Assembly: GCF_004342585.1 (NCBI RefSeq)
Contig: NZ_SLZQ01000001.1
Span: forward strand, 62,001 to 126,000
Source of the DNA: Paucimonas lemoignei
GTDB taxonomy: Bacteria > Pseudomonadota > Gammaproteobacteria > Burkholderiales > Burkholderiaceae_D
DNA: 64,000 bases
Reading direction: 5' to 3'
Shown here: positions 10,170 through 18,279 of the stretch, one piece after another
Position numbering within the stretch: position 1 is the first letter of the stretch
How the letters are laid out: every line of letters starts with the position of its first letter
The notes under the pieces: generated by a model
Databases searched by the model: none
What the model saw: only the letters and a program-made list of their open reading frames with translations
What the model was told of the DNA's origin: nothing
Made by a program: the position numbers and the translations under genes

Positions 10170-10735
10170 TGCTCGTTAGAGGTCACGCCCACCAGGCGGT
10201 GCACCAGTTCGCTGGACGTCGCCGCAGAAAACTTGCGCATCAGCTTGGCCCGGTGCATTTCCACGGTGCGCGGGCTAAGCCCGATTTGGCGCGCGATTAG
10301 CTTGCTTGTCTTGCCTTCGACCAGCAGGGCGGCGATTTCGCGCTCGCGCGGCGTCAGCTCGGCGGTGACCGGCCGCTTGGCGCTTAAATCCTCGAAAGTC
10401 CAGATGCCGGCGGCGTGCGGGTCATTCGGCACGAGCGAGCGGCCAATGACGTGGCACCAGAACATTTCCTGGTTGGCGCGCTTCATGATGCGTTCGTCGG
10501 AATAGGAACCCTTGGCGTTCATGATGGGCGTGATGCGCTGACCGGTGCGCTCGAATTCATCCGGCGTCGGATACAGGACAAGCAAGGATTTTCCGATCAG
10601 GTCTTCACGCGCATAGCCGAACATCTTGGCCAGGGCTTCGTTGCATGCCTGGATAATGCGGTTCTGGCTGACGCACATGCCTACCGGAGAACGCAGAAAT
10701 ATGTTTTCGTAATCGATCGCTGGCGGTATGCTCAT
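10166..10735 (-). CDS. PAS-LuxR transcriptional regulator
   Basis: A transcription factor of about 189 residues with an N-terminal PAS domain (roughly residues 8-115, including VGMCVSQNRIIQACNEALA and GYAREDLIGKSLLVLYP) and a C-terminal LuxR-type HTH (ELTPREREIAALLVEGKTS, then SPRTVEMHRAKLMRK). It resembles single-component PAS-LuxR regulators of Burkholderiales. The start is uncertain: the ATG at 10735 begins just before the PAS domain but has a weak ribosome site; an in-frame ATG at 10816 would add 27 residues. It is divergent from scoA, so it is a candidate regulator of scoAB, which is inference from position only. Confidence 0.85.
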   Translation of the reverse strand: MSIPPAIDYENIFLRSPVGMCVSQNRIIQACNEALAKMFGYAREDLIGKSLLVLYPTPDEFERTGQRITPIMNAKGSYSDERIMKRANQEMFWCHVIGRSLVPNDPHAAGIWTFEDLSAKRPVTAELTPREREIAALLVEGKTSKLIARQIGLSPRTVEMHRAKLMRKFSAATSSELVHRLVGVTSNEH

Positions 10736-10919
10736 GAAGCCATCATAAATGATGTTGGTATTCAGGCGTGAACATAAGGTATTTTTACGGTATTGTACAG
10801 TCCTCGGGGGCATCATATGCTGGAGAGCTTGCTATGGTGCGCCTTGTGTCTATTAATATCAGATTATTGCGCGTCATTTAGCAGTAGTAACGGTTCCACT
10901 TTGGAGAGATGAGGGGAGT

Positions 10920-11618
10920 ATGAAAAAAGTTTATCCCGACGCTGCCACCGCACTGGCCGGCGTTGTCAAGGATGGCCAAACGATCGCCGTAGGCGGCTTC
11001 GGCTTGTGCGGCATTCCCGAGGCGCTGATCGCAGCGCTGCGTGATTCAGGCGTCAAGAACCTGACCGCGATTTCGAATAACGCGGGTGTCGACGGCTTCG
11101 GCCTGGGCCAATTGCTGACGACTCGCCAGATCAAGAAAATGATCTCGTCGTACGTCGGTGAAAACAAGGAATTCGAACGCCAGTACCTGTCCGGCGAACT
11201 CGAACTGGAATTCACTCCGCAAGGCACCCTGGCTGAAAAGCTGCGTGCAGGCGGCGCCGGCATCCCGGCTTTCTTCACCAAGACCGGCGTGGGCACCATC
11301 GTCGCCGACGGCAAGGAAATCCGCGAATTCGACGGCCAGCAATACGTCATGGAGCGTTCGCTGGTGGCCGACGTTTCCCTGGTCAAGGCCTGGAAGGCCG
11401 ATAAGGCCGGCAACCTGGTGTTCCGCAAGACCGCTCGCAACTTCAACCCGAACGTCGCGATGGCCGGCAAGATCACCATCGTCGAAGTCGAGCAACTGGT
11501 TGAAACCGGCGAACTCGATCCGGACGAAATCCATACTCCCAGCGTGTTCGTGCACCGCATCGTGGTCAATGCGACGCCGGAAAAACGCATCGAGCAACGC
11601 ACCACGCGTGCAAAGTAA
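10920..11618 (+). CDS. scoA: 3-oxoacid CoA-transferase subunit A
   Basis: A 232-residue alpha subunit of succinyl-CoA:3-ketoacid CoA-transferase, which activates acetoacetate to acetoacetyl-CoA. Characteristic features include the N-terminal [19 protein letters not shown] and the [15 protein letters not shown] block. The ATG at 10920 follows GAGGGGAG-like sequence. It is followed after 15 bp by scoB. Together with bdhA at 16.4-17.2 kb it forms a 3-hydroxybutyrate/ketone-body degradation route. Confidence 0.95.
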   Translation: MKKVYPDAATALAGVVKDGQTIAVGGFGLCGIPEALIAALRDSGVKNLTAISNNAGVDGFGLGQLLTTRQIKKMISSYVGENKEFERQYLSGELELEFTPQGTLAEKLRAGGAGIPAFFTKTGVGTIVADGKEIREFDGQQYVMERSLVADVSLVKAWKADKAGNLVFRKTARNFNPNVAMAGKITIVEVEQLVETGELDPDEIHTPSVFVHRIVVNATPEKRIEQRTTRAK

Positions 11619-11633
11619 CAGGGGAGAATGAAC

Positions 11634-12287
11634 ATGGCATGGACTCGTGATGAAATGGCCGCACGCGCGGCAAAAGAATTGCAGGATGGTTTCTACGTCA
11701 ACCTGGGCATCGGCTTGCCGACCCTGGTGGCCAACTATGTGCCGAGCGACATGGAAGTCTGGCTGCAGTCGGAAAACGGCTTGCTGGGCATCGGCCCGTT
11801 CCCGACCGAAGATGAAGTCGACGCTGACCTGATCAACGCCGGCAAGCAAACCGTCACCACGCTGAAAGGCTCGGCCTTCTTCAGCTCGGCGGATTCGTTT
11901 GCCATGATCCGCGGCGGCAAGATCAACATCGCTATTCTCGGCGCAATGCAAGTGTCCGAAGAAGGTGACCTGGCCAACTGGATGATCCCGGGTAAGATGG
12001 TCAAGGGCATGGGCGGCGCGATGGATCTGGTGGCCGGCGTCGGCCGTGTCGTGGTGCTGATGGAGCATGTCGCCAAGAGCAAGGACGGCAGCATCTCCAA
12101 GAAGATCCTGAACAAGTGCAACCTGCCGCTGACCGGCGTGAAGGTGGTCAACCGCATCATCACCGATCTCGGCGTGATCGACGTTACCCCGAACGGCCTG
12201 AAGCTGGTGGAACTGGCTCCTGGCGTGACCAAGGAGCAGATCCAGGAACAGACCGAGCCGAAGCTCGACATGAGCGGAGTGGCTTAA
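11634..12287 (+). CDS. scoB: 3-oxoacid CoA-transferase subunit B
   Basis: A 217-residue beta subunit of the same CoA-transferase. The catalytic glutamate motif SENGLLG (about residue 44-50) is intact, as are the N-terminal [15 protein letters not shown] and the GGAMDLV block. An ATG at 11628 is also possible, but the GGGGAG at 11621-11626 is better spaced for the ATG at 11634, which gives [15 protein letters not shown], the common family N-terminus. An intrinsic terminator follows 20 bp after the stop. Confidence 0.95.
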   Translation: MAWTRDEMAARAAKELQDGFYVNLGIGLPTLVANYVPSDMEVWLQSENGLLGIGPFPTEDEVDADLINAGKQTVTTLKGSAFFSSADSFAMIRGGKINIAILGAMQVSEEGDLANWMIPGKMVKGMGGAMDLVAGVGRVVVLMEHVAKSKDGSISKKILNKCNLPLTGVKVVNRIITDLGVIDVTPNGLKLVELAPGVTKEQIQEQTEPKLDMSGVA

Positions 12288-12309
12288 GTCGTATCACCCT
12301 GTAAAAGAA

Positions 12310-12339
12310 AACGGCGTCTGGAAACAGACGCCGTTTTTT
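12310..12339 (+). terminator. Intrinsic terminator after scoAB
   Basis: AACGGCGTCTG and CAGACGCCGTT form an 11-bp perfect stem with a GAAA tetraloop, followed by four more T. Classic rho-independent terminator. Confidence 0.92.
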
Positions 12340-12422
12340 ATTGGCTATTCAGTTCTTGGGAGCAGGCTTCGATTGCTGACGGTTCTCTGGCGCTTCAGGA
12401 GGCAGAACGATAAGCGGATGGC

Positions 12423-13421
12423 TCAGGACATGCGGAACGCGCAGGCCGCCTGGTTGTAACCGACGCCGGAACCGATCATCACCACCAGGTCGCCGGACTT
12501 GACCTTGCCCAGGCTGATGGCGTCGTCGAGCGCCATCGGGATGCAAGCCGACCCGGTGTAGCCCCATTTATCCATGATCATGTGGCATTTTTCGATCGGC
12601 ACACCGCAATTCTTTGCTGCCAGTTCGATGGTGGGCTTGCGCACTTGCGTGAAGATGACCTGGTCGACTTCTTCCGCGGTGAGATTGTTTTCCGCAAGCA
12701 GGCGATTGAATAGCTTGGGCCAGCCAACGTCATTGATTTCGGGCGGATAGCGTTTGACCAGGCGTACCTTGGTGCGGCCATCCCTGATTGACTGTTCGCT
12801 GGCCGGTTCCTTGGTGCCACCCGCGAAAATCCCCCAGGATTCTGCATATTCGCCGTCGGCCTGCATGGCCGAACCGATGAATCCGGGCTTCTCCTTCGCT
12901 TCGATCACGGCTGCGCCAGCGCCGTCGCCGTAGAAGAAGATCGTCGGGTCGCCCGGGTCAGCCAGGCGATGCATCATGTAGGCGCCGATGACCAGGATCG
13001 TCCTGATGCCCGGGTTGGTGGCGATAATGCCGGAGGCGATGGTGAGCGCTGTCGGGAAAGACGCGCAGGCGCAGCCGACGTCAAACGTGCCGGCATTCTT
13101 CGCGCCGATCTTGTGTTGGACGACGACCGAAGTCGCCGGGGTGATGTAATCTGGCGAATCGGTGCCGAGGATGATCAGATCGACGTCGGCCGGTCTGCGG
13201 CCGGCACGCTTGAGCGCTTCGAGCGCGGCAGGAACCGCCAGGTCCGACGTGGACCAGTCGTCAGGAGCGTAAAAGCGCTGGGTAATGCCGGTGCTTTCCG
13301 CAAACTTGCCGATGACATCCGGTTTTCCTAGCGCGGTGAAGCGCTCATTGAGCTCGGCATTGGTGATTTTGTGTGCGGGCAGGTAGTGCGCGGTAGAGAT
13401 GATATTGGCGATACGCGGCAT
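12423..13421 (-). CDS. KAS III-like (FabH family) protein with altered catalytic triad
   Basis: A 332-residue thiolase-fold protein of the 3-oxoacyl-ACP synthase III family. Aligned by eye to E. coli FabH, the catalytic Cys is kept (C119 in DVGCACASFP), but the catalytic His position is Thr258 (FTQV against PHQA) and the Asn position is Tyr288 (WGYTGSA against HGNTSA). The family uses Cys-His-Asn for decarboxylative condensation, so this protein may be an acyltransferase, thioesterase or non-decarboxylating ligase. The start at 13421 has GAGGGGAC upstream. It is the last gene of a minus-strand trio with an alpha/beta hydrolase and an unknown helical protein. Product unknown. Confidence 0.85.
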   Translation of the reverse strand: MPRIANIISTAHYLPAHKITNAELNERFTALGKPDVIGKFAESTGITQRFYAPDDWSTSDLAVPAALEALKRAGRRPADVDLIILGTDSPDYITPATSVVVQHKIGAKNAGTFDVGCACASFPTALTIASGIIATNPGIRTILVIGAYMMHRLADPGDPTIFFYGDGAGAAVIEAKEKPGFIGSAMQADGEYAESWGIFAGGTKEPASEQSIRDGRTKVRLVKRYPPEINDVGWPKLFNRLLAENNLTAEEVDQVIFTQVRKPTIELAAKNCGVPIEKCHMIMDKWGYTGSACIPMALDDAISLGKVKSGDLVVMIGSGVGYNQAACAFRMS

Positions 13422-13570
13422 GTCTTGTCCCCTCTCAGGTTGTTGTTGTGAGGGAATAATGACATACACGCCAGGCTGCTACAAGCGGCAGAGCCAGACG
13501 TGTTGCGCAACGGGCTAACCCGGCTAGCGGGTCAGCGTCATCTCGCCATTTCAAGCCAGGATGGCGTGTA

Positions 13571-14572
13571 TCAGGCCTTGACGGCCTTCGGCTTCTTGGT
13601 TGCGCGTACTGCGCGGCCGGACCAGCTGGCACGCTTGATCTTCGTGGTCGGTTCGTGAGTCAGTTGCGGCATCAGGCGCAGATGGTCGCCCGGGCATTGA
13701 TAAGCCAATTCAGGAGCATTCGCATCTTCGTTGGCGATCCACACCGTCTGGTCGCCTTGCCAGGCTCCGCTTTCCACCTGCGCGATGAATTCGGCAAAGA
13801 TGCGCGAGGTCAGCTCCGGGATTTCCAGTGTAAAGGCATGCGACATCTTCGGCACAATCATCATGCGCGAATTCGGCGTATTGGCACGAATGATGTCGTG
13901 CAGGTGGCGCGGGGTCAGGGCATCGAATTCGCCGTTCAGCACCAGCGTCGGCACCTTGATCTTCGCCAGTTCCGGCGTGATGCTCGTGAAATTGCGCAGC
14001 GATTCCATGAGGTTCTGGATGCCGTAGATCTCATTGCTGCTGCTGCCCACCCGCTTGACGACGGCAAGCAGCTCGCGGTTTTTCGCCAGCCATTCGTTGG
14101 TGAAGTTCAGCGGCATGAGCAGGTCGAGATAGAACTCGAAGCCGACGCGCGCCATCGAAACATACAGGTTCGAAGCATGGCAGGTGAGCAGCGGGTCGAG
14201 TTCGGAGAAGGTCGACACCGGCAGCAAGCCTTTCAGGGCATCCGGATACATCATGGCGTAGCGCAGCACCACCACGCCGCCGAAGGAAATGCCCATCACG
14301 TAAGGCTGCTCGATGCCGAGATGCTGGTGCAGCGCATGCAGCATGGTCGCATGGTCGTCGAAATCCACGCCCAGGATCGGCTTGCTGGAAAAGCCCTGGC
14401 CCAGCATGTCATAGGCCAGGACGCGCACGCCTTTCTCAGGCAGCATCTTGAAGTAGGGCGCCCAGTGCGAGGTACGCATCGACAGGCCATTGACGAGGGT
14501 GATGACCGGATCGCCTTCATTGCCGAACAAGTCGTAATAGATCTCGGAATTCTTGTAGTGAAAAACGGGCAT
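13571..14572 (-). CDS. Alpha/beta hydrolase with basic C-terminal tail
   Basis: A 333-residue serine hydrolase of the alpha/beta fold. The nucleophile elbow is GISFGG, the acid lies in NGEFDALTP and the catalytic His in MSHAF. After the usual ~265-residue fold there is a ~60-residue extension ending in a Lys/Arg/Ala-rich tail (TKIKRASWSGRAVR, then KKPKAVKA), which is unusual and could bind nucleic acid, membrane or another polyanion. It lies 57 bp downstream of the helical protein gene and 149 bp upstream of the KAS III-like gene. Substrate unknown; an ester or lactone intermediate from the neighbouring enzymes is a guess. Confidence 0.85.
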   Translation of the reverse strand: MPVFHYKNSEIYYDLFGNEGDPVITLVNGLSMRTSHWAPYFKMLPEKGVRVLAYDMLGQGFSSKPILGVDFDDHATMLHALHQHLGIEQPYVMGISFGGVVVLRYAMMYPDALKGLLPVSTFSELDPLLTCHASNLYVSMARVGFEFYLDLLMPLNFTNEWLAKNRELLAVVKRVGSSSNEIYGIQNLMESLRNFTSITPELAKIKVPTLVLNGEFDALTPRHLHDIIRANTPNSRMMIVPKMSHAFTLEIPELTSRIFAEFIAQVESGAWQGDQTVWIANEDANAPELAYQCPGDHLRLMPQLTHEPTTKIKRASWSGRAVRATKKPKAVKA

Positions 14573-14629
14573 GGCGGGTTCCAGTTGGTTCGGCTTGGGC
14601 TGCAGGTTCGACTTTATATGCGCGGCTTG

Positions 14630-15262
14630 TCAGGCGGCTTCGGTTGCGGTGATCTCGGCCAGCAGGCGCAGAAACAGGCGTTCCACGACCTGCCTTTGCG
14701 CCTCGATGATCTGTTCCTTTTCGTCCTGCGAGAGGTCGATGGCCATGTCTTTCAGCAGGCGGATCTGGGTCTGGATCTGGCGACCGTTCTCCTCCTCGAC
14801 TTCCTTGAGCGCAGAGAAGAATGGCGTATTCAGGTTGGTTTGCACCGATAGCAGCGGCAGGATGCGGATGACTGACAGGAAGGCATGCGACAACGCCAGG
14901 TATTCATAAAAATTGCGGTCGACCTTGATGAAGCCGCCCATGAAACGCGCGGCGCCGGTTTCCTGCCACAGCGATAGATTCAGCTGGGTGGCGGCGAAGA
15001 ATACCATCGGATTGCTGCTCCATGCCGTGGATTTTCCGAGCAATGTCGTCAGTTCGACTTCCTTGAAGCACTGATTGTGCAGGAACTTGTAGGGTACCCA
15101 TTCCATCGGCTGAAATTCCACGCGCGTCAGGATCGTGGCATTGATACTCTTGACGCCTTGCAGGAACAAACAGATGCGGGTCTGGGCCTCCGGGCTGAAT
15201 TCTTTCTGTTGCTTGAAATGTTCCATCGCGCGCTTGCGGATGTCGATGGATTGGTCAGCCAT
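14630..15262 (-). CDS. Unknown helical protein
   Basis: A 210-residue protein I do not recognise. It is predicted mostly helical, has no signal peptide, and has a hydrophobic central segment (SHAFLSVIRILPLLS) and a charged C-terminal helix (EEENGRQIQTQIRLLKD). No catalytic motif is evident. The start at 15262 is supported by GGAG 6 bp upstream; an ATG nine codons earlier lacks a ribosome site. It is first in a minus-strand group with the alpha/beta hydrolase and the KAS III-like gene, so a role in the same acyl pathway, for instance as carrier, scaffold or granule-associated protein, is possible but unproved. Confidence 0.75.
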   Translation of the reverse strand: MADQSIDIRKRAMEHFKQQKEFSPEAQTRICLFLQGVKSINATILTRVEFQPMEWVPYKFLHNQCFKEVELTTLLGKSTAWSSNPMVFFAATQLNLSLWQETGAARFMGGFIKVDRNFYEYLALSHAFLSVIRILPLLSVQTNLNTPFFSALKEVEEENGRQIQTQIRLLKDMAIDLSQDEKEQIIEAQRQVVERLFLRLLAEITATEAA

Positions 15263-15479
15263 GGGATCTCCAATTGGGTAATGAATCATGCCGGATGCCG
15301 GCTTGCTAAAGCTGGCATTTGAGTGCGCGATAGTTTACTTGAATCATCGTGAATTTACCAAGTGACATTCCTCTCCATGCAGAGGTTGACATGTCATGTT
15401 TTTTAACATTCTCCACTAAAAAATAGTGATATAAGGAAACATTTGGTCGGTATGACGTGACTGCGTGCAGGAGGGCACA

Positions 15480-16319
15480 TTGAGACAGCATTATTTTTCC
15501 AGCCTTGGACAGGCAGGTTTTCATCGCCTGGCTTATACCGAATGGGGAGATCAAGCCAATCGCGATGTGATCGTCTGCGCGCATGGCCTGACCTTGAACA
15601 GCCGTTATTTCGACGGGTTTGCCAAGGCATGTGAAGATCACTACCGCGTGATCTGTCCCGATGTCGTCGGGCGCGGCAAGAGCGACTGGATCGATCCGCA
15701 ATACTACTGGTTTGACCAGTACGTGGCGGATGCGGCAGCCTTGCTGGCTCGCGTCGGCGCGGAAAAGGTTGACTGGGTCGGCACGTCGATGGGTGGCCTG
15801 ATGGGCATTTATCTGGCGACACGAAAAAATCATCCGATCAAGCGGCTGGTCTTGAACGATGTCGGGCCTTTCATTGCCAAGGAAGGCTTGCAGATGATCG
15901 CCGAGTATGTTGGCAAGGACGAGCGTTTCCGCAATCATGCTGAAGTCGAGGCGCACTTGCGCGTGCTGTATCCGAAATTCGGCAATCTCACGGATGACCA
16001 ATGGCGTCACTTGGCGCGCATCGGTTCGCGCCTGACGCCGGAAGGCGATCTACGTCTGGCTTACGACCCGAACATCCGCGAGAGCTTCCGCAATCTGCAT
16101 GAGGATTTTCAGGTGTGGGACCTGTGGGAAAAGATCGATATTCCGGTGCTGATCCTGCGCGGTTCGGAATCCGGTATCCTGACGCAGGAAACGCTGGAAG
16201 AAATGTTGCGGCGGAATCCGAATGCGCGCAGCCATGTTTTCGAGGGAATCGGCCATGCGCCGCCGCTGATGTCCGGCGACCAGATCGGCATCGTGCTGGA
16301 TTTCCTGGCCGGCGAATAG
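15480..16319 (+). CDS. Alpha/beta hydrolase (paralogue 1)
   Basis: A hydrolase of about 279 residues. The oxyanion region is CAHGLTLNSRYFD, the nucleophile elbow GTSMGG, the acid probably lies near RGSES and the His in GIGHAPPLM. It is a clear paralogue of the protein at 17344 (shared RVICPDVVGRG.SDW, DWVGTSMGG and LVLNDVGP). The start is probably TTG at 15480, with AGGAGGG at 15469-15475; a GTG at 15465 in the same frame overlaps that ribosome site. Substrate unknown; its place beside bdhA suggests esters of hydroxyacids. It is divergent from the helical protein gene. Confidence 0.88.
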   Translation: MRQHYFSSLGQAGFHRLAYTEWGDQANRDVIVCAHGLTLNSRYFDGFAKACEDHYRVICPDVVGRGKSDWIDPQYYWFDQYVADAAALLARVGAEKVDWVGTSMGGLMGIYLATRKNHPIKRLVLNDVGPFIAKEGLQMIAEYVGKDERFRNHAEVEAHLRVLYPKFGNLTDDQWRHLARIGSRLTPEGDLRLAYDPNIRESFRNLHEDFQVWDLWEKIDIPVLILRGSESGILTQETLEEMLRRNPNARSHVFEGIGHAPPLMSGDQIGIVLDFLAGE

Positions 16320-16340
16320 GAACGGTAAAACGCCCGACAG

Positions 16341-16385
16341 AAATAAAAATCGCGCAATGCCGTAAAGCTTGCGCGATTTTTATTT
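16341..16385. terminator. Bidirectional terminator
   Basis: A 17-bp perfect inverted repeat (16341-16357 and 16369-16385) with an 11-base loop and A/T ends reading as a T-run on both strands. It sits between the convergent alpha/beta hydrolase and bdhA genes and can terminate both. Confidence 0.92.
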
Positions 16386-16424
16386 GACCGGCGCACCGCA
16401 GCGCGCCGGAGTCAGGGCAGGGAA

Positions 16425-17219
16425 TTACTGCGCGACCCAGCCGCCATCGACGTTCAGCGACATGCCGCGCATCTGGCTGGCGGCATCGCTGCACAGGTAG
16501 ACGGCCAGGCTGCCGAGCTGTTCCGGGGTGACGAATTCGCCGGAAGGCTGTTTTTCCAGCAGCAGCTGGCGCTTGGCTTCATCGTTGGTCTGGTTGTTGG
16601 CGGCGGCGCGTGCGTCCACCTGTTTTTGCACCAGCGGGGTCAGGACCCAGCCCGGGCAGATGGCGTTGACGGTGACACCGGTCTGGGCGTTTTCCAGAGC
16701 CGAGACCTTGGTCAGGCCGACGATGCCATGCTTGGCGGCGACGTAAGCGGATTTTTGCGCGGAACCGACCAGGCCGTGCACCGAGGCGATATTGATGATG
16801 CGGCCCCAGTTCTTGGCTTTCATTGCCGGCAGTGCCAGGCGGGTAGTGTGGAAAGCCGAAGTCAGGTTAATGGCGATGATGGCATCCCATTTCTCGACCG
16901 GGAAATCTTCCACGTTGGCGACATGCTGAATGCCGGCATTATTGACGAGCACGTCGACCATGCCGAATTTTTCGGCAGCGAACTTCATGAGCGCTTCGAT
17001 CTCCGATGCTTTGGACATGTCGGCGTTGTGGTATGCGGTTTGCACGCCGAATTCCTTGGCGACGGATTGCTGCAAGGCTTCGATTTCCTTCTGGTCGCCA
17101 AAGCCGTTGAATACGATATTGGCACCCGCTTCTGCCAGCGAACGGGCGATACCCAAACCGATGCCGGAGGTCGACCCGGTAACGAGGGCGGTTTTACCTT
17201 GGAGCGTCTTGCCTTGCAT
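16425..17219 (-). CDS. bdhA: 3-hydroxybutyrate dehydrogenase
   Basis: A 264-residue SDR enzyme that oxidises (R)-3-hydroxybutyrate to acetoacetate with NAD. It has the TGSTSGIG cofactor motif, NNAGIQHV, the catalytic SVHGLVGS serine region and YVAAK (Tyr-x-x-x-Lys), and the family-typical ICPGWVLTPLVQKQ block. The length is typical. The minus-strand start has GAGGAC a few bases upstream. Acetoacetate from this enzyme would be activated by scoAB, 4 kb away. Paralogous alpha/beta hydrolases flank it on both sides. Confidence 0.94.
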   Translation of the reverse strand: MQGKTLQGKTALVTGSTSGIGLGIARSLAEAGANIVFNGFGDQKEIEALQQSVAKEFGVQTAYHNADMSKASEIEALMKFAAEKFGMVDVLVNNAGIQHVANVEDFPVEKWDAIIAINLTSAFHTTRLALPAMKAKNWGRIINIASVHGLVGSAQKSAYVAAKHGIVGLTKVSALENAQTGVTVNAICPGWVLTPLVQKQVDARAAANNQTNDEAKRQLLLEKQPSGEFVTPEQLGSLAVYLCSDAASQMRGMSLNVDGGWVAQ

Positions 17220-17343
17220 GTTGTCCTCTTCGTATATGTCTTATAAAAATAAATTACGGCCAAAGAATGGCGGAGCTAGGATTTTAATCTTATCCGGCAT
17301 TAAAATGTTGACTGTTGTCCATATTTCTTAGAATGATTTCAAG

Positions 17344-18210
17344 ATGACTCAGCCCCAGATTAAAAGCGTTCAATGCATCTCTCCCGCCGGCCTGCACAAG
17401 ATGGTCTACAAGGAATGGGGCGATCCGACCAATCCGAATGTGCTGGTTTGCGTCCATGGCGTGACGCGAGTTTCTGATGATTTCGACAATATCGCGGCAG
17501 CCCTGTGCGATAAATATCGCGTGATTTGCCCGGATGTCGTCGGTCGCGGCCGTTCCGACTGGCTGCGCAACCCGGCGTACTACGTCATTCCTCAGTACAT
17601 GAGCGACATGATGACCGTGCTGGCGCGGCTCGATGTCGAGAAAGTCGACTGGATCGGCACGTCCATGGGCGGCCTGATCGCCATGCCGCTGGCTTCCTTG
17701 CCGGGCAATCCGATCCGCAAGCTGGTGTTGAACGACGTCGGCCCGGCGCTCGACATGACGTCGCTGGTCAGCATCGCCGACTACATTGGCCAGGATTTGC
17801 GCTGGTCGAGCTATGAAGACGCCGAAACCTATATCCGCGCGATTTCCGTGCCGTTCGGCCCGCATACCGATGCCGAATGGAACAAGATGGCCAGGAGCGT
17901 GCTGCGCCAGCTGGATGACGGCCAATGGACCCGCCACTATGACATCAGGCTCGCTTCGCCGTTCAAGGATGCCTACTTCAATAATGTCGAGGCATCCGAA
18001 TCCATCTTGTGGCAAGCCTACGATGCCATCCAGGCACCGACCTTGCTGATTCGCGGCGCCCAGTCCGGTCTGCTGATGACGGAAACGGCGCAGGCCATGA
18101 CGCAGCGCGGCCCGCGCGCCAAGCTGGTAGAGTTCGAAGGCGTCGGCCATGCGCCGACCCTGATGCATGACGACCAGATTTCGGTAATCAAAGACTTTTT
18201 GCTGGATTGA
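17344..18210 (+). CDS. Alpha/beta hydrolase (paralogue 2)
   Basis: A 288-residue hydrolase with HGVTR oxyanion region, GTSMGG nucleophile elbow and GVGHAPTLM for the catalytic His. It shares long stretches with the protein at 15480, so the two probably arose by duplication around bdhA. It may act on 3-hydroxyalkanoate esters or oligomers, which is inference from neighbours. The ATG at 17344 follows a weak ribosome site; the upstream 124 bp contain the divergent promoters with bdhA. Confidence 0.88.
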   Translation: MTQPQIKSVQCISPAGLHKMVYKEWGDPTNPNVLVCVHGVTRVSDDFDNIAAALCDKYRVICPDVVGRGRSDWLRNPAYYVIPQYMSDMMTVLARLDVEKVDWIGTSMGGLIAMPLASLPGNPIRKLVLNDVGPALDMTSLVSIADYIGQDLRWSSYEDAETYIRAISVPFGPHTDAEWNKMARSVLRQLDDGQWTRHYDIRLASPFKDAYFNNVEASESILWQAYDAIQAPTLLIRGAQSGLLMTETAQAMTQRGPRAKLVEFEGVGHAPTLMHDDQISVIKDFLLD

Positions 18211-18237
18211 TGGTCTGATCTGGTAATCTGATCGAGG

Positions 18238-18266
18238 TGCCGGCTGCAATGGCCGGCACGATTTTT
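18238..18266 (+). terminator. Probable terminator before relA
   Basis: TGCCGGC (18238-18244) pairs with GCCGGCA (18252-18258) across a 7-base loop, followed by a run of five T starting three bases later. It is only 14 bp ahead of the relA start, so it may instead affect relA expression. Confidence 0.6.
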
Positions 18267-18279
18267 CAAGGCAGGATTC

